A stretch of 64,000 nt of DNA, taken from positions 3,782,001 to 3,846,000 of the forward strand of contig NC_008699.1 of the NCBI RefSeq assembly GCF_000015265.1, given 5' to 3'. Source of the DNA: Nocardioides sp. JS614. GTDB taxonomy: Bacteria > Actinomycetota > Actinomycetes > Propionibacteriales > Nocardioidaceae. Of this stretch, positions 35,577 through 43,705 are shown one piece after another. The notes under the pieces were generated by a model. The model ran no database searches, had not been told where the DNA came from, and worked only from the letters and a program-made list of their open reading frames with translations. Numbering within the stretch: the first letter of the stretch is position 1; each line of letters opens with the position of its first letter. A program made the position numbers and the translations under genes.

Positions 35577-36482
35577 TCAGGCCCCGAAGATCGGTCCCTC
35601 GCCGTACACCAGGTGCCACGGGCGCAGCAGCACCGTCGAGGCGGTGGCCGGCAGCAGGTCGGCGATCGCCACCGCCTGCAGGACGCCGGAGACCGCGTTC
35701 CAGACGCCGTACGCCGCGTCCCGGGGCGTGAGCCCGGCGAGCTGGAAGGCGATGACGCCGGCGAGCTGGGCGTCGCAGGCGAGCCGCAGCCGACCGGCCA
35801 TCGACACCGCCCAGCTCGCCTGGTGCATCGCCGGCGCCCACTCGGCCGTGCGCACCCGGTTCTCGTCCACGACCCGGCGCCAGGCGGCCCGGACCTCCTC
35901 GTCGCCGTCGGCCAGCCGGTCGAGCACCCGGTCGAGGCGGCCCATCCCGGTCGAGGCCGTCTCGTCGCGGGTCGGCAGGTCCGCGCGCAGGTACGGCGCG
36001 ACCAGCGCGCGCCGCACTCCCGGGTCGAGCCGGTCCCCGAGGAAGCCGCTGACCGCGGCGTCGGACAGCACGTCCGCGGCGGCCGAAGCGGTCGGGTCCT
36101 GCACGCTCATCGGGCCGGAGTGGATCCAGGTCCAGTCCAGGAGCTCGTGCCGGACGAAGTGGTCCAGGGCGTGCGTGTCACCGAGCAGGCTCGTCTCGAG
36201 GCGACGCAGGAGCGTGGACGCCCCGGTCGTGACGGCCTCCTCGACGGCCGCGCCGGCCAGGGGCAGCATCGACCGGACGGTGGCCGCCCGCTCGTCGGCG
36301 CGTGCGGCGGCCCGCAGCCAGTCGCTCCGGCGCACCGGTCCCGGGTGCTGCGCGGCCCACGCGTCCAGGTCTGCGACGTCAGCGGTGAGCGCGGTCCGCA
36401 GGACGGCGGCCGCCTGGCGACCACGGCCGAGCCGGGCGAGGTCGAACCCGATCGCATGTCCGCCCAGCAGGGAGTACGGCAT
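35577..36482 (-). CDS. Unknown protein inside the chemotaxis operon
   Basis: A 301-residue protein that lies between the receptor remnant and cheB, on the same strand. It is Ala-, Leu- and Arg-rich and predicted almost fully helical, without membrane segments, catalytic motifs or a receiver signature. Runs such as LGRGRQAAAVLRTALTADVA and RDAAYGVWNAVSGVLQAVAI suggest a helical bundle or a repeat-type scaffold. I do not recognise the family. Its place in the operon suggests a chemotaxis or motility function. There is an 80-bp gap to cheB that holds no other gene. Confidence 0.7.
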   Translation of the reverse strand: MPYSLLGGHAIGFDLARLGRGRQAAAVLRTALTADVADLDAWAAQHPGPVRRSDWLRAAARADERAATVRSMLPLAGAAVEEAVTTGASTLLRRLETSLLGDTHALDHFVRHELLDWTWIHSGPMSVQDPTASAAADVLSDAAVSGFLGDRLDPGVRRALVAPYLRADLPTRDETASTGMGRLDRVLDRLADGDEEVRAAWRRVVDENRVRTAEWAPAMHQASWAVSMAGRLRLACDAQLAGVIAFQLAGLTPRDAAYGVWNAVSGVLQAVAIADLLPATASTVLLRPWHLVYGEGPIFGA

Positions 36483-36525
36483 GGTGGCACTCCCCCTTCA
36501 CGAACAGCGGTCCGGCCGGGCCGGG

Positions 36526-36805
36526 TCAGGACGTGAAGCCGGCGACGGCCCCACGCAGGTCAGTAGCCATTCTGGCGAGGTCGTCGATGGCACCGCGGGT
36601 CTTTGCAAGAGCCAGGGTCGTCGCATCGGCGGCGGCGGCGACGCCGGAGATGTTCGTCGCGATCTCACCCGAGCCCGTCGAGGCCTCCGCGACATTGCGC
36701 GACATCTCGTTCGTCGTCGCGGTCTGCTCCTCCACCGCCGACGCGATCGTCAGCTGGTAGTCGTTGATCGAAGCCCGAGATCCTCGGAGCTGCCGGGGCA
36801 CTCAT
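36526..36805 (-). pseudogene. Deletion remnant of a second chemoreceptor
   Basis: The 3' portion encodes a chemoreceptor signalling tail (NDYQLTIASAVEEQTATTNE through AGFTS). In front of it, an intact ribosome site (GGAAGGG) and start ATG 36805 (MSAPAAPRISGF) are followed by a junction near 36772, where the reading frame shifts into the tail. The sensing, membrane and most of the signalling parts are gone. The most simple reading is an internal deletion of a second receptor gene. Residues of the tail after the repeat (TTLALAKTRGAIDDLARMAT) differ from the neighbouring receptor. Confidence 0.7.
36626..36771. repeat. 146-bp direct repeat, copy 1
   Basis: Identical to 36928-37073 except for one base (36657 T, 36959 C). 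It encodes the chemoreceptor tail in both the remnant and the intact receptor, 302 bp apart. The near-identity is far higher than in adjoining sequence, indicating recent conversion or recombination. Confidence 0.9.
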
Positions 36806-36827
36806 GGTGCGGCCCTTCCAGTTGTCG

Positions 36828-38384
36828 TCAGCGGCGGAAGCGGGTGACCTCGGAGCGCAGGTCCTGGGACATCCGGGCCAGCTCCTGGATCGCGGTGAGG
36901 GTCTGGTTGACCGCCTGCGTCGTGGTGTCGGCGGCGGCGGCGACGCCGGAGATGTTCGCCGCGATCTCACCCGAGCCCGTCGAGGCCTCCGCGACATTGC
37001 GCGACATCTCGTTCGTCGTCGCGGTCTGCTCCTCCACCGCCGACGCGATCGTCAGCTGGTAGTCGTTGATCGAGGCGATGATCGCCGAGATCTGCCCGAT
37101 CGCATCCACCGCACCACCGGTATCGGCCTGGATCGCCTCCACCCGACGCGCGATGTCCTCGGTCGCCCGCGCCGTCTCCTGCGCCAGCTCCTTGACCTCG
37201 TTGGCCACCACCGCGAACCCCTTGCCCGCCTCACCGGCACGAGCCGCCTCGATCGTCGCGTTCAACGCCAACAGGTTCGTCTGCTCCGCGATCGAGGTGA
37301 TCACCTTGACCACGTTCCCGATCTCCTGGCTCGACGCCCCCAGCTTGCCCACCGTCTCGTTCGTCGACTCCACCATCGACACCGCCTGCGACGCCACCCG
37401 CGCCGCCTCGTTCGCCGACTGCGCGATCTCCCGGATCGACGCCCCCATCTGCTCCGAACCAGCAGCCACCGTCTGCACGTTGCGCGAGACCTCCTCCGCA
37501 GCACCAGACACCACACCGGCCTGCACCGAGGTCTCCTCCGCACCCGCAGCAATCTGCTGCGACGACGCCGACAACTCCTCCGACGCAGCCGCCACCGCAT
37601 CCGCCGACCCCACCACGGTGCTGATGATGCCGCCGACCGAGTCGATGGAGGCGTTCAGCGCGCACTCGAGCTCACCGAGCTCGGCGGTGGACCTCTCCTC
37701 GGCGCGCTGCGTCAGGTCGCCCTCGGCGAAGCCCTTCAGCACGTCGACGCTGCGCCGCAGCGGCACGGTGATCGAGCGCCCGATCAGCCAGGCGATCACC
37801 GACATCACGATCATCCCGACGATGCCGACGGCGACCAGCAGCGTGGCCGCACGGCCGCGGGCCGAGTCCGCGGCCGACTCCTTGGCGGCCGTGTCCGCGT
37901 CGACCTTCTCGATGGCGGCGGAGAGCAGCACGTCCATCGCGTCGTTGGCCGTCTGCACGTCCTCGACGTTGACGCGCGCCGCGCTCTGGTTCGCGATCGC
38001 GGAGTCCACGAAGTCGCCGATCGCGGTCTCGTAGTCGGTCCAGGCCTGGCGGAACTCCGGAGTCGTGATCGACAGCCCCAGCGCGTCGATGTCGCCCACG
38101 ATCTCGTCGATCGTCGCGATGTCGTCCACGACGTCCTGCGCGATCGCCTCGTTGTCGGGGTAGGCGACGGCCTTGAGGCCGTCGACCTTGAGCTCGGCGG
38201 AGCGCGTGTCCAGGTGGTACAGGTACGCCCGGGCGTCTTGGTACTTCCCGATCACCTCGGCATCCCGGTCGACCGCACGGAGGTTGAGGAGTGCCGAGCC
38301 GCCGACGACCGCGCCGGCGACGACGCCGATGCCGACGATCGCGGCCAGGCGACGACCGACGGTCAGGGTGACAGGAGAGTTCAT
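36828..38384 (-). CDS. Methyl-accepting chemotaxis protein
   Basis: A 518-residue receptor. It has an N-terminal membrane helix (10-33), an external four-helix-type ligand domain (34-190), a second membrane helix (about 183-205, ATLLVAVGIVGMIVMSVIAW), a HAMP domain, and a signalling domain with the hairpin tip EQTNLLALNATIEAARAGEA and GKGFAVVANEVKELA. It should sense an external signal and control CheA. cheW and cheA precede it in the operon. The final 145 residues include the segment shared with the remnant copy. Confidence 0.95.
   Translation of the reverse strand: MNSPVTLTVGRRLAAIVGIGVVAGAVVGGSALLNLRAVDRDAEVIGKYQDARAYLYHLDTRSAELKVDGLKAVAYPDNEAIAQDVVDDIATIDEIVGDIDALGLSITTPEFRQAWTDYETAIGDFVDSAIANQSAARVNVEDVQTANDAMDVLLSAAIEKVDADTAAKESAADSARGRAATLLVAVGIVGMIVMSVIAWLIGRSITVPLRRSVDVLKGFAEGDLTQRAEERSTAELGELECALNASIDSVGGIISTVVGSADAVAAASEELSASSQQIAAGAEETSVQAGVVSGAAEEVSRNVQTVAAGSEQMGASIREIAQSANEAARVASQAVSMVESTNETVGKLGASSQEIGNVVKVITSIAEQTNLLALNATIEAARAGEAGKGFAVVANEVKELAQETARATEDIARRVEAIQADTGGAVDAIGQISAIIASINDYQLTIASAVEEQTATTNEMSRNVAEASTGSGEIAANISGVAAAADTTTQAVNQTLTAIQELARMSQDLRSEVTRFRR
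36928..37073. repeat. 146-bp direct repeat, copy 2
   Basis: Lies within the intact chemoreceptor gene. It matches copy 1 at 145 of 146 positions. Confidence 0.9.
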
Positions 38385-38432
38385 GGGCGTGCCTTCGTGA
38401 GTGAGGTGGGGTGCCAGAAGGTCGAGCAGGCG

Positions 38433-38852
38433 TCAGGCCGCGACGGCGCGGTCGACGTCGAGGGCCAGCAGGAGCTCGCCCTCGAGCTTGTACGCCCCGA
38501 GAAGAAGATCGCGCGAGACGCCGACGAGCGTGTCCGGCGGCGGCTCGAACTGGTCGTCGTCGACGTCGACGACGGAGCCGATCGTGTCGACCATCAGGGC
38601 GACGGGCTCGCCCGCCACCCGGATCACCACGAGCATCGGCTCGGTGTCGCCATCTCGGTCCGGCAGGTCCAGCAGCGCGCGCAGGTCGATCGCGCTGAGC
38701 ACCTGGCCACGCAGGTTGATCAGGCCGGCGAGGGTGACCGGGGACAGCGGGATCCGCGTCCGGGTCTGTCCTCGCAGGACCTCCTGAACCGCCTCGACGT
38801 CGACGCCGTACAGGTGTCCGTCGAGGGTGAAGGTCACCATCCGGGTGCTCAC
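38433..38852 (-). CDS. cheW: Chemotaxis coupling protein CheW
   Basis: A 139-residue CheW domain (TFTLDGHLYGVDVEAVQEVL, SPVTLAGLINLRGQVLSAID with the conserved NLRG). It links chemoreceptors to CheA. The start overlaps the cheA stop by four bases, so they are coupled. Confidence 0.92.
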   Translation of the reverse strand: MSTRMVTFTLDGHLYGVDVEAVQEVLRGQTRTRIPLSPVTLAGLINLRGQVLSAIDLRALLDLPDRDGDTEPMLVVIRVAGEPVALMVDTIGSVVDVDDDQFEPPPDTLVGVSRDLLLGAYKLEGELLLALDVDRAVAA

Positions 38853-41077
38853 ACCGCCTCCTGGAGCTCGTCGCGGAGATCGATCTCGACGTCCGAGTCG
38901 GAGTAGAACTTCGGGTCGGCGGCGAGGATCGCCGCGCGTACGTCGAGGACCTCGACGATCCGGTCGCGGATCAGCGTGGAGCCGACCAGGCCGTGGTCGT
39001 CGATGTCGCTGTGGACCTCGGACTCCTCGTCGACGATGTCGATGATCTCGTCGACCACGATCGCGACGCTGCGTGCGCCGGCCGAGTAGACGACGACCAC
39101 CAGGTCGTCGCCGGCGCGCTCGCTGATCGCGCCGAGGTGCCGGTCCAGCCGCAGCAGCGGCAGGATCGCGCCGCGGTACTGGACGACCTCGCGGCTGCCC
39201 ACCACCTCGACCGTGCTGGCCGCGATGTTCTCGAGGCGGGTGACCGAGGAGAGCGGGATCGCGACGCGGCGGCCGCCACCGATGCCGGCGACCAGCATCC
39301 GCAGGTGCTCCCGGGACGTCTTGGTCTCCTCGGCGGCGGTGCCGGCGGCGCCGCGCTCGAGGGCCTCGGCGGTGAGCGCCCGTCGGGCGAGCGCCTGGAC
39401 GTCGAGGATCAGGGCCACCCGGCCGTCACCGAGGATGGTCGCGCCGGAGTAGGTCCCCAGCGACTTCAGCCGGGAGGTCAGCGGCTTGACCACGATCTCC
39501 TCGGTGCTGAGCACCCGGTCGATGACCAGGCCGAAGCGCTTGCCCTCGGCCTGGAGCACCGCGATGAGCACGTGCCCGTCGGACCGGTCGGACTCGACAC
39601 CGAGGACGTCGGTGAGGCGGACCAGCGGGAGCAGGGCGCCGCGCAGGCGGTAGACGGACGCGCCGTTGACGTCCTCGACCGCAGTGGCGGCCCGGTCGGC
39701 GTCCAGCGCGACCAGCTCCAGCAGGCTGACCTGTGGGATCGCATACCGGTCGCCCGCACACTCCACGGTGAGCGCCGGCACGATCGCCAGCGTCAGGGGG
39801 ATCCGCAGCCGGCAGGTGGTGCCCCGGCCGACGACGGACTCGACCTCGATGGTCCCGCCGATGGCCTCGATGTTGGTCTTCACGACGTCCATGCCGACGC
39901 CGCGCCCGGAGACGTTCGTGACCGACTGCGCGGTCGAGAACCCGGGGAGGAAGATCAGCTGGAGGATGTCGGCGGGCGACATCTGAGCGAGCTGGGCGGT
40001 GGTGCGCAGGCCGCTGGCCAGCGCCTTCTCGGCGATCCGGTCGGCGTCGATGCCCGCTCCGTCGTCGCAGACCTCGACGACCACCTGGCCGCCCTCGTGG
40101 TAGGCGCGCAGGGTCAGCACGCCCTCAGCGGGCTTCCCGGCTGCGATCCGGCCCGCGGGGTCCTCGAGGCCGTGGTCGACCGCGTTGCGGACCAGGTGGG
40201 TCAGCGGGTCCTTGACGGACTCCAGGAGCGAGCGGTCGAGCTCGGTCTCCCGGCCCACCATGGCCAGGGTGACGCTCTTGCCGCAGGCCGCGCCGAGGTC
40301 GCGCACGACGCGCGGCAGCTTCGACCAGAGATGATCGATCGGCTGCATGCGGGTCTTCATGACTCCCTCCTGCAGCTCGGTCGCGATCAGGTTGAGGCGC
40401 TGGGCCGACCGGGTCAGGTCGAGGTCGTCCTGGTCGCCGGCCTGCCGCACGATCTGGTTGCGGGTGAGCACCAGCTCACCGACCAGGCGCATCAGGGTGT
40501 CGAGCAGCTCGACGTCGACGCGGATCGAGGACTCGGCGACGTTCCGGCGGGTCGACGAGACCTCCTCGGTCGCCTCGACGGCCGTGGCAGTGGGCGTGGG
40601 GGTGGGCACCGGCTCGGCGGCGACCTCGGCCTCGACCTCCACCGCGGCCTCGGGCTCGGGCAGCAGCTCGGCGATGGGGGTCGGGGCGGCGTTGCCCTCG
40701 AGCACCGCGGTGATCCGCTCCACGACCTCGGTGACGTCGATGTCGCCCTCGGTGCCGCAGTCCTCGATCACTGCCAGGAGCTCGCGCACCTTGTCGACCA
40801 TCGCGAGCAGCACGTCGGTGGTCTGCGGGGTCATCGACTGCTTGCCGTCGCGCAGACGGGCGAGGAGGTTCTCCCCGACGTGGGTCACCGACTCGAGGTT
40901 GCCGAACGCCAGGAACCCGCTGGTCCCCTTGATGGTGTGGATGGTCCTGAAGATGCTGCCCAGCAGGTCACGGGACCCGGGCTCCCTCTCGAGCGCGACC
41001 AGGTCGCGATCGAGCTGGTCGAGGTTCTCGTGGCTCTCCACGAGGAACTCCTGGACGATCTCGTCGATCTCTTCCAC
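38849..41077 (-). CDS. cheA: Chemotaxis histidine kinase CheA
   Basis: A 742-residue kinase. The HPt domain has H47 in FRTIHTIKGTSGFL, a disordered linker rich in Ala/Glu/Val (about 130-175) follows, then dimerisation and the ATPase with HLVRNAVDHGLEDP (N box), CDDGAGIDADRIAEKALASG (G1) and GRGVGMDVVKTNIEAIGG (G2). The C-terminus carries a CheW-like domain (RLRIPLTLAIVPALTVECAG) and a second one (HLRMLVAGIGGGRRVAIPLS and AILPLLRLDRHL), so it is longer than standard CheA. It phosphorylates the CheY and CheB proteins. First gene of the operon. Confidence 0.95.
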   Translation of the reverse strand: MEEIDEIVQEFLVESHENLDQLDRDLVALEREPGSRDLLGSIFRTIHTIKGTSGFLAFGNLESVTHVGENLLARLRDGKQSMTPQTTDVLLAMVDKVRELLAVIEDCGTEGDIDVTEVVERITAVLEGNAAPTPIAELLPEPEAAVEVEAEVAAEPVPTPTPTATAVEATEEVSSTRRNVAESSIRVDVELLDTLMRLVGELVLTRNQIVRQAGDQDDLDLTRSAQRLNLIATELQEGVMKTRMQPIDHLWSKLPRVVRDLGAACGKSVTLAMVGRETELDRSLLESVKDPLTHLVRNAVDHGLEDPAGRIAAGKPAEGVLTLRAYHEGGQVVVEVCDDGAGIDADRIAEKALASGLRTTAQLAQMSPADILQLIFLPGFSTAQSVTNVSGRGVGMDVVKTNIEAIGGTIEVESVVGRGTTCRLRIPLTLAIVPALTVECAGDRYAIPQVSLLELVALDADRAATAVEDVNGASVYRLRGALLPLVRLTDVLGVESDRSDGHVLIAVLQAEGKRFGLVIDRVLSTEEIVVKPLTSRLKSLGTYSGATILGDGRVALILDVQALARRALTAEALERGAAGTAAEETKTSREHLRMLVAGIGGGRRVAIPLSSVTRLENIAASTVEVVGSREVVQYRGAILPLLRLDRHLGAISERAGDDLVVVVYSAGARSVAIVVDEIIDIVDEESEVHSDIDDHGLVGSTLIRDRIVEVLDVRAAILAADPKFYSDSDVEIDLRDELQEAV

Positions 41078-41113
41078 CGTGTCGGCCCTCTCGTCGGGTG
41101 ACGTACGAGGGCC

Positions 41114-41141
41114 TCATCGGCCGAATCCGCACCGATCTGAG
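41114..41141 (-). promoter_or_regulatory. Candidate sigma-28 promoter of the chemotaxis operon
   Basis: GCCGATGA (minus strand, 41121-41114) matches the sigma-28/FliA -10 GCCGATAA at seven of eight bases, 36 bp before the cheA start. A poor -35 (TCAG in place of TAAA) sits 15 bases upstream, the proper distance. Motility genes are commonly under this sigma factor. The weak -35 lowers the confidence. Confidence 0.4.
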
Positions 41142-41174
41142 ACAGGTGCAGACATTTGTGCAGGTTGTCGCAGG

Positions 41175-41531
41175 TCAGGCGTGGGCGGAGGCCCAGAAGA
41201 CGGCGACGCAGATGTTGGCCACGGTGAGGATCAGGAGCAGCGCCCACAGGCCGTTGGCGATCCGCTCCTTGCGCAGGTTGGCCATCACCAGAACGAGGAT
41301 GACCAGGCCGATGACGCCCTTGACCGCGATCTTGGCGTTGTCCAGGGTGCCGCCATCGGCCTCGATCACCCCGACCAGGAGCAGGCCGGCGACGAACGCC
41401 GTCCCGGCGCCGTCGCGCATCAGGGAGTTCACGGTCTTCTCCGGGCTGCGCGCCTGCACGAGCAGCCCGCCGACCAGGGCGGCGAAGCCGAGCATGTGGA
41501 CGACGAGCAGGACGTGGCGCAGGAACTCCAT
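41175..41531 (-). CDS. Small four-helix membrane protein
   Basis: A 118-residue protein with about four hydrophobic segments (MEFLRHVLLVVHMLGFAALV; FVAGLLLVGVIE; VKGVIGLVILVLVMANL; LWALLLILTVANICVAVFWA). The conserved His residues near the N-terminus (R-H and V-H-M-L) are as in small haem-like or DUF-type membrane families of actinobacteria, but I do not recognise it for certain. It lies between the response regulator gene and cheA on the same strand, before the candidate sigma-28 site. Confidence 0.7.
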   Translation of the reverse strand: MEFLRHVLLVVHMLGFAALVGGLLVQARSPEKTVNSLMRDGAGTAFVAGLLLVGVIEADGGTLDNAKIAVKGVIGLVILVLVMANLRKERIANGLWALLLILTVANICVAVFWASAHA

Positions 41532-41557
41532 GGGAGGAGCCTAGGCGGTGCCGGCTC

Positions 41558-42247
41558 CTAGAGCAGCCGGCGGTCGGAGGCCCAGCGGGTGAGCTCGTGG
41601 CGCGAGGAGAGCTGGAGCTTGCGCAGCACGCTGGACATGTGGGTCTCGACGGTCTTGATCGAGATGAACAGCTCCTTCGCGACCTCCTTGTAGGCGTAGC
41701 CGCGGGCGATCAGGCGCATCACCTCCCGCTCGCGCTCGGTGAGCCGGTCGAGGTCCTCGTCCACCGCGGCGACGTCGATCGAGCCGGAGAACGCGTCCAG
41801 GACGAAGCCGGCCAGCCGGGGCGAGAAGACGGCGTCGCCCTCGGCGACCCGGCCGATCGCCTGGACCAGCTCGGGACCGGTGATGGTCTTGGTGACGTAG
41901 CCGCGCGCCCCGCCGCGGATGGTCCCGATGACGTCCTCGGCGGCATCGCTGACCGACAGGGCGAGGTAGCGGGTGTCCGGGGAGGCGTGCGAGGCCGTCA
42001 CCCTGCGCATCACCTCGGCCCCACCGCCCCCGGGCAGGTGGACGTCGAGCAGCACCACGTCGGGGCGGTGGGTCGAGACCGCCGCCACCGCCTCGTCCAC
42101 GTCGGCGGCCTCGGCGAGCACCCGGACCAGCCCGCGGCCGGCGCTCTCGAGCTCGGCGCGCACTCCGCGCCGGAACATGGCGTGGTCGTCGACGATCACG
42201 ATCGCCGCCGGTCCCCCGGCGCGGGACGCCGGGTGCTGCTCACTCAT
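41558..42247 (-). CDS. NarL/LuxR-type response regulator
   Basis: A 229-residue regulator. The receiver domain has D68 in VVLLDVHLP, and the C-terminal LuxR-type helix-turn-helix shows LTEREREVMRLIARGYAYKE and ISIKTVETHMSSVLRKLQ. It is the cognate partner of the kinase gene directly upstream, whose end it overlaps by eight bases. ATG 42247 was taken for the start. Targets are unknown, but the divergent PspC genes next to the kinase are candidates. Confidence 0.9.
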   Translation of the reverse strand: MSEQHPASRAGGPAAIVIVDDHAMFRRGVRAELESAGRGLVRVLAEAADVDEAVAAVSTHRPDVVLLDVHLPGGGGAEVMRRVTASHASPDTRYLALSVSDAAEDVIGTIRGGARGYVTKTITGPELVQAIGRVAEGDAVFSPRLAGFVLDAFSGSIDVAAVDEDLDRLTEREREVMRLIARGYAYKEVAKELFISIKTVETHMSSVLRKLQLSSRHELTRWASDRRLL

Positions 42248-43562
42248 CGTTCTCCTCCTGTCGCGACTGCCGGGACAGGTGCAGGCGCACCTCGGTCCCC
42301 TCACCGGGCACCGACCGGATCTCGGCCGTGCCTCCGTGACGCTGCATCCGGTCGACGATGCTGCGGCGCACGCCGTACCGGTCGGTGGGCACCATCGCAG
42401 GATCGAAGCCGCGGCCGCGGTCGCGGACGAAGACGTCCACCGCCGTCTCGGTGACCTCCGCGTAGACGTCCACCTTGCCGGTGCCCGCGTGCTTGGCGGC
42501 GTTCGTCACCGCCTCGCCGGTCGCGTTCACGACCGGCCGCAGCGCCTCGTCGAAGTCACAGTCGCCGACGGTCACGACATCGACGGACACGCCGTACTCG
42601 TCCTCGACGCGCGCGGCGACGCCGCGTAGCGCGCTGGCGACGGTGCGCTCGTCGGTGGAGTCACCGGCGTAGAGCCAGGACCGCAGGTCGCGCTCCTGGG
42701 CGCGGGCCAGGCGGGCGACCGCGGTGGCGTCGTCGGCGTTCTTCTGGATCAGGGCAAGCGTCTGCAGGACCGAGTCGTGCAGGTGGGCGGCGACGTCGGC
42801 CCGCTCCTGGGTGCGCACCCGCTCGGCGCGCTCGTCGCTGAGGTCGGCGGCGAGCCGGTAGATCCACGGCCCGATCACGATCGCGAGGCCGACGATGCTG
42901 AGCAGCGCGGCGACCGTGACGTCGCGCGCCATCCCGATGGAGCCGCCGCGCACCGAGTAGAGGAAGACCGCCAGCACGATGAGGAGCACGCCGAGGCCGA
43001 CGCGGGCGTACGACGCCCAGCCGCCGGGCCCGAACACGACCCGCACCGGGTCGATCCGGCCGGTGCTGTCGAGCCAGCGCTCGCGCTGCGCCTCGTCGGC
43101 CTGCCGCCAGAGCAGGGCGATGCCGACGACGGCGATCGTCATCGGCCAGAAGATCGCCCCGCGACCCAGCACCGCCTCGAGCAGCAGGATCGCGCCCAGG
43201 CCGAGCGCCGCCAGCGCGATCGCCGGCCCGATGTCGCCGAGCCGCCGGATCCGACCGGGGCGGCGGCCGCCACGGGTGGCGCTCTCGATGCCGGGAGCGC
43301 CGGTCTCGAAGTGGGCGTCCGAGGGGAGCAGCCACCACAGGCCGGCGTAGAACGCCACCCCGAAGCCGCCCAGGAACGCCCCCAGCACGAAGCCGGCGCG
43401 CACCCAGAGGACCGGGAAGCCGAGGTGCCTGGCCAGGCCCGCCGCGACCCCGCCGAGGATCGGCTCCTGGGTGTCCCGGGTCGCCCGCCGGCCGCCGTAC
43501 GGGACCGCCGCCGATCGCGGGTCGGGCCGGCCGGCGTCGGCGGTGGCGTGTGCGCTGCTCAT
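42240..43562 (-). CDS. Histidine kinase with PspC domain
   Basis: A 440-residue protein. Residues about 29-80 form a PspC domain (EPILGGVAAGLARHLGFPVL with following membrane helix), then four or more hydrophobic segments (about 112-130, 138-152, 190-204, 214-232). The kinase part is of the NarX-type: the phospho-accepting His is H262 in AAHLHDSVLQTLALIQ, and the ATPase has NATGEAVTNAAKHAGTG and DRGRGFDP. PspC domains in other systems sense membrane stress. The partner regulator follows in the same operon, and a second PspC gene lies divergently across a 143-bp gap. Confidence 0.9.
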   Translation of the reverse strand: MSSAHATADAGRPDPRSAAVPYGGRRATRDTQEPILGGVAAGLARHLGFPVLWVRAGFVLGAFLGGFGVAFYAGLWWLLPSDAHFETGAPGIESATRGGRRPGRIRRLGDIGPAIALAALGLGAILLLEAVLGRGAIFWPMTIAVVGIALLWRQADEAQRERWLDSTGRIDPVRVVFGPGGWASYARVGLGVLLIVLAVFLYSVRGGSIGMARDVTVAALLSIVGLAIVIGPWIYRLAADLSDERAERVRTQERADVAAHLHDSVLQTLALIQKNADDATAVARLARAQERDLRSWLYAGDSTDERTVASALRGVAARVEDEYGVSVDVVTVGDCDFDEALRPVVNATGEAVTNAAKHAGTGKVDVYAEVTETAVDVFVRDRGRGFDPAMVPTDRYGVRRSIVDRMQRHGGTAEIRSVPGEGTEVRLHLSRQSRQEENDE

Positions 43563-43705
43563 CTCCCCCTCATCGTCTCATCGCGGGTGGTCGCAGACCA
43601 TGAGGGCGAACCCCGAGCCGCCCCTGAGTGCGGGGCCCCGCCCCCGGCCCAGGATCAGGGCTGTCCCCGATGGTGCGCGCCCCCGCGACCGAGCAGGCTG
43701 GTGCC

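Noticed and set aside
36804..41101. Two 700-residue plus-strand frames opposite the receptor and cheA
   Set aside because: Shadows of certain chemotaxis genes with Arg/Leu/Asp-biased composition.
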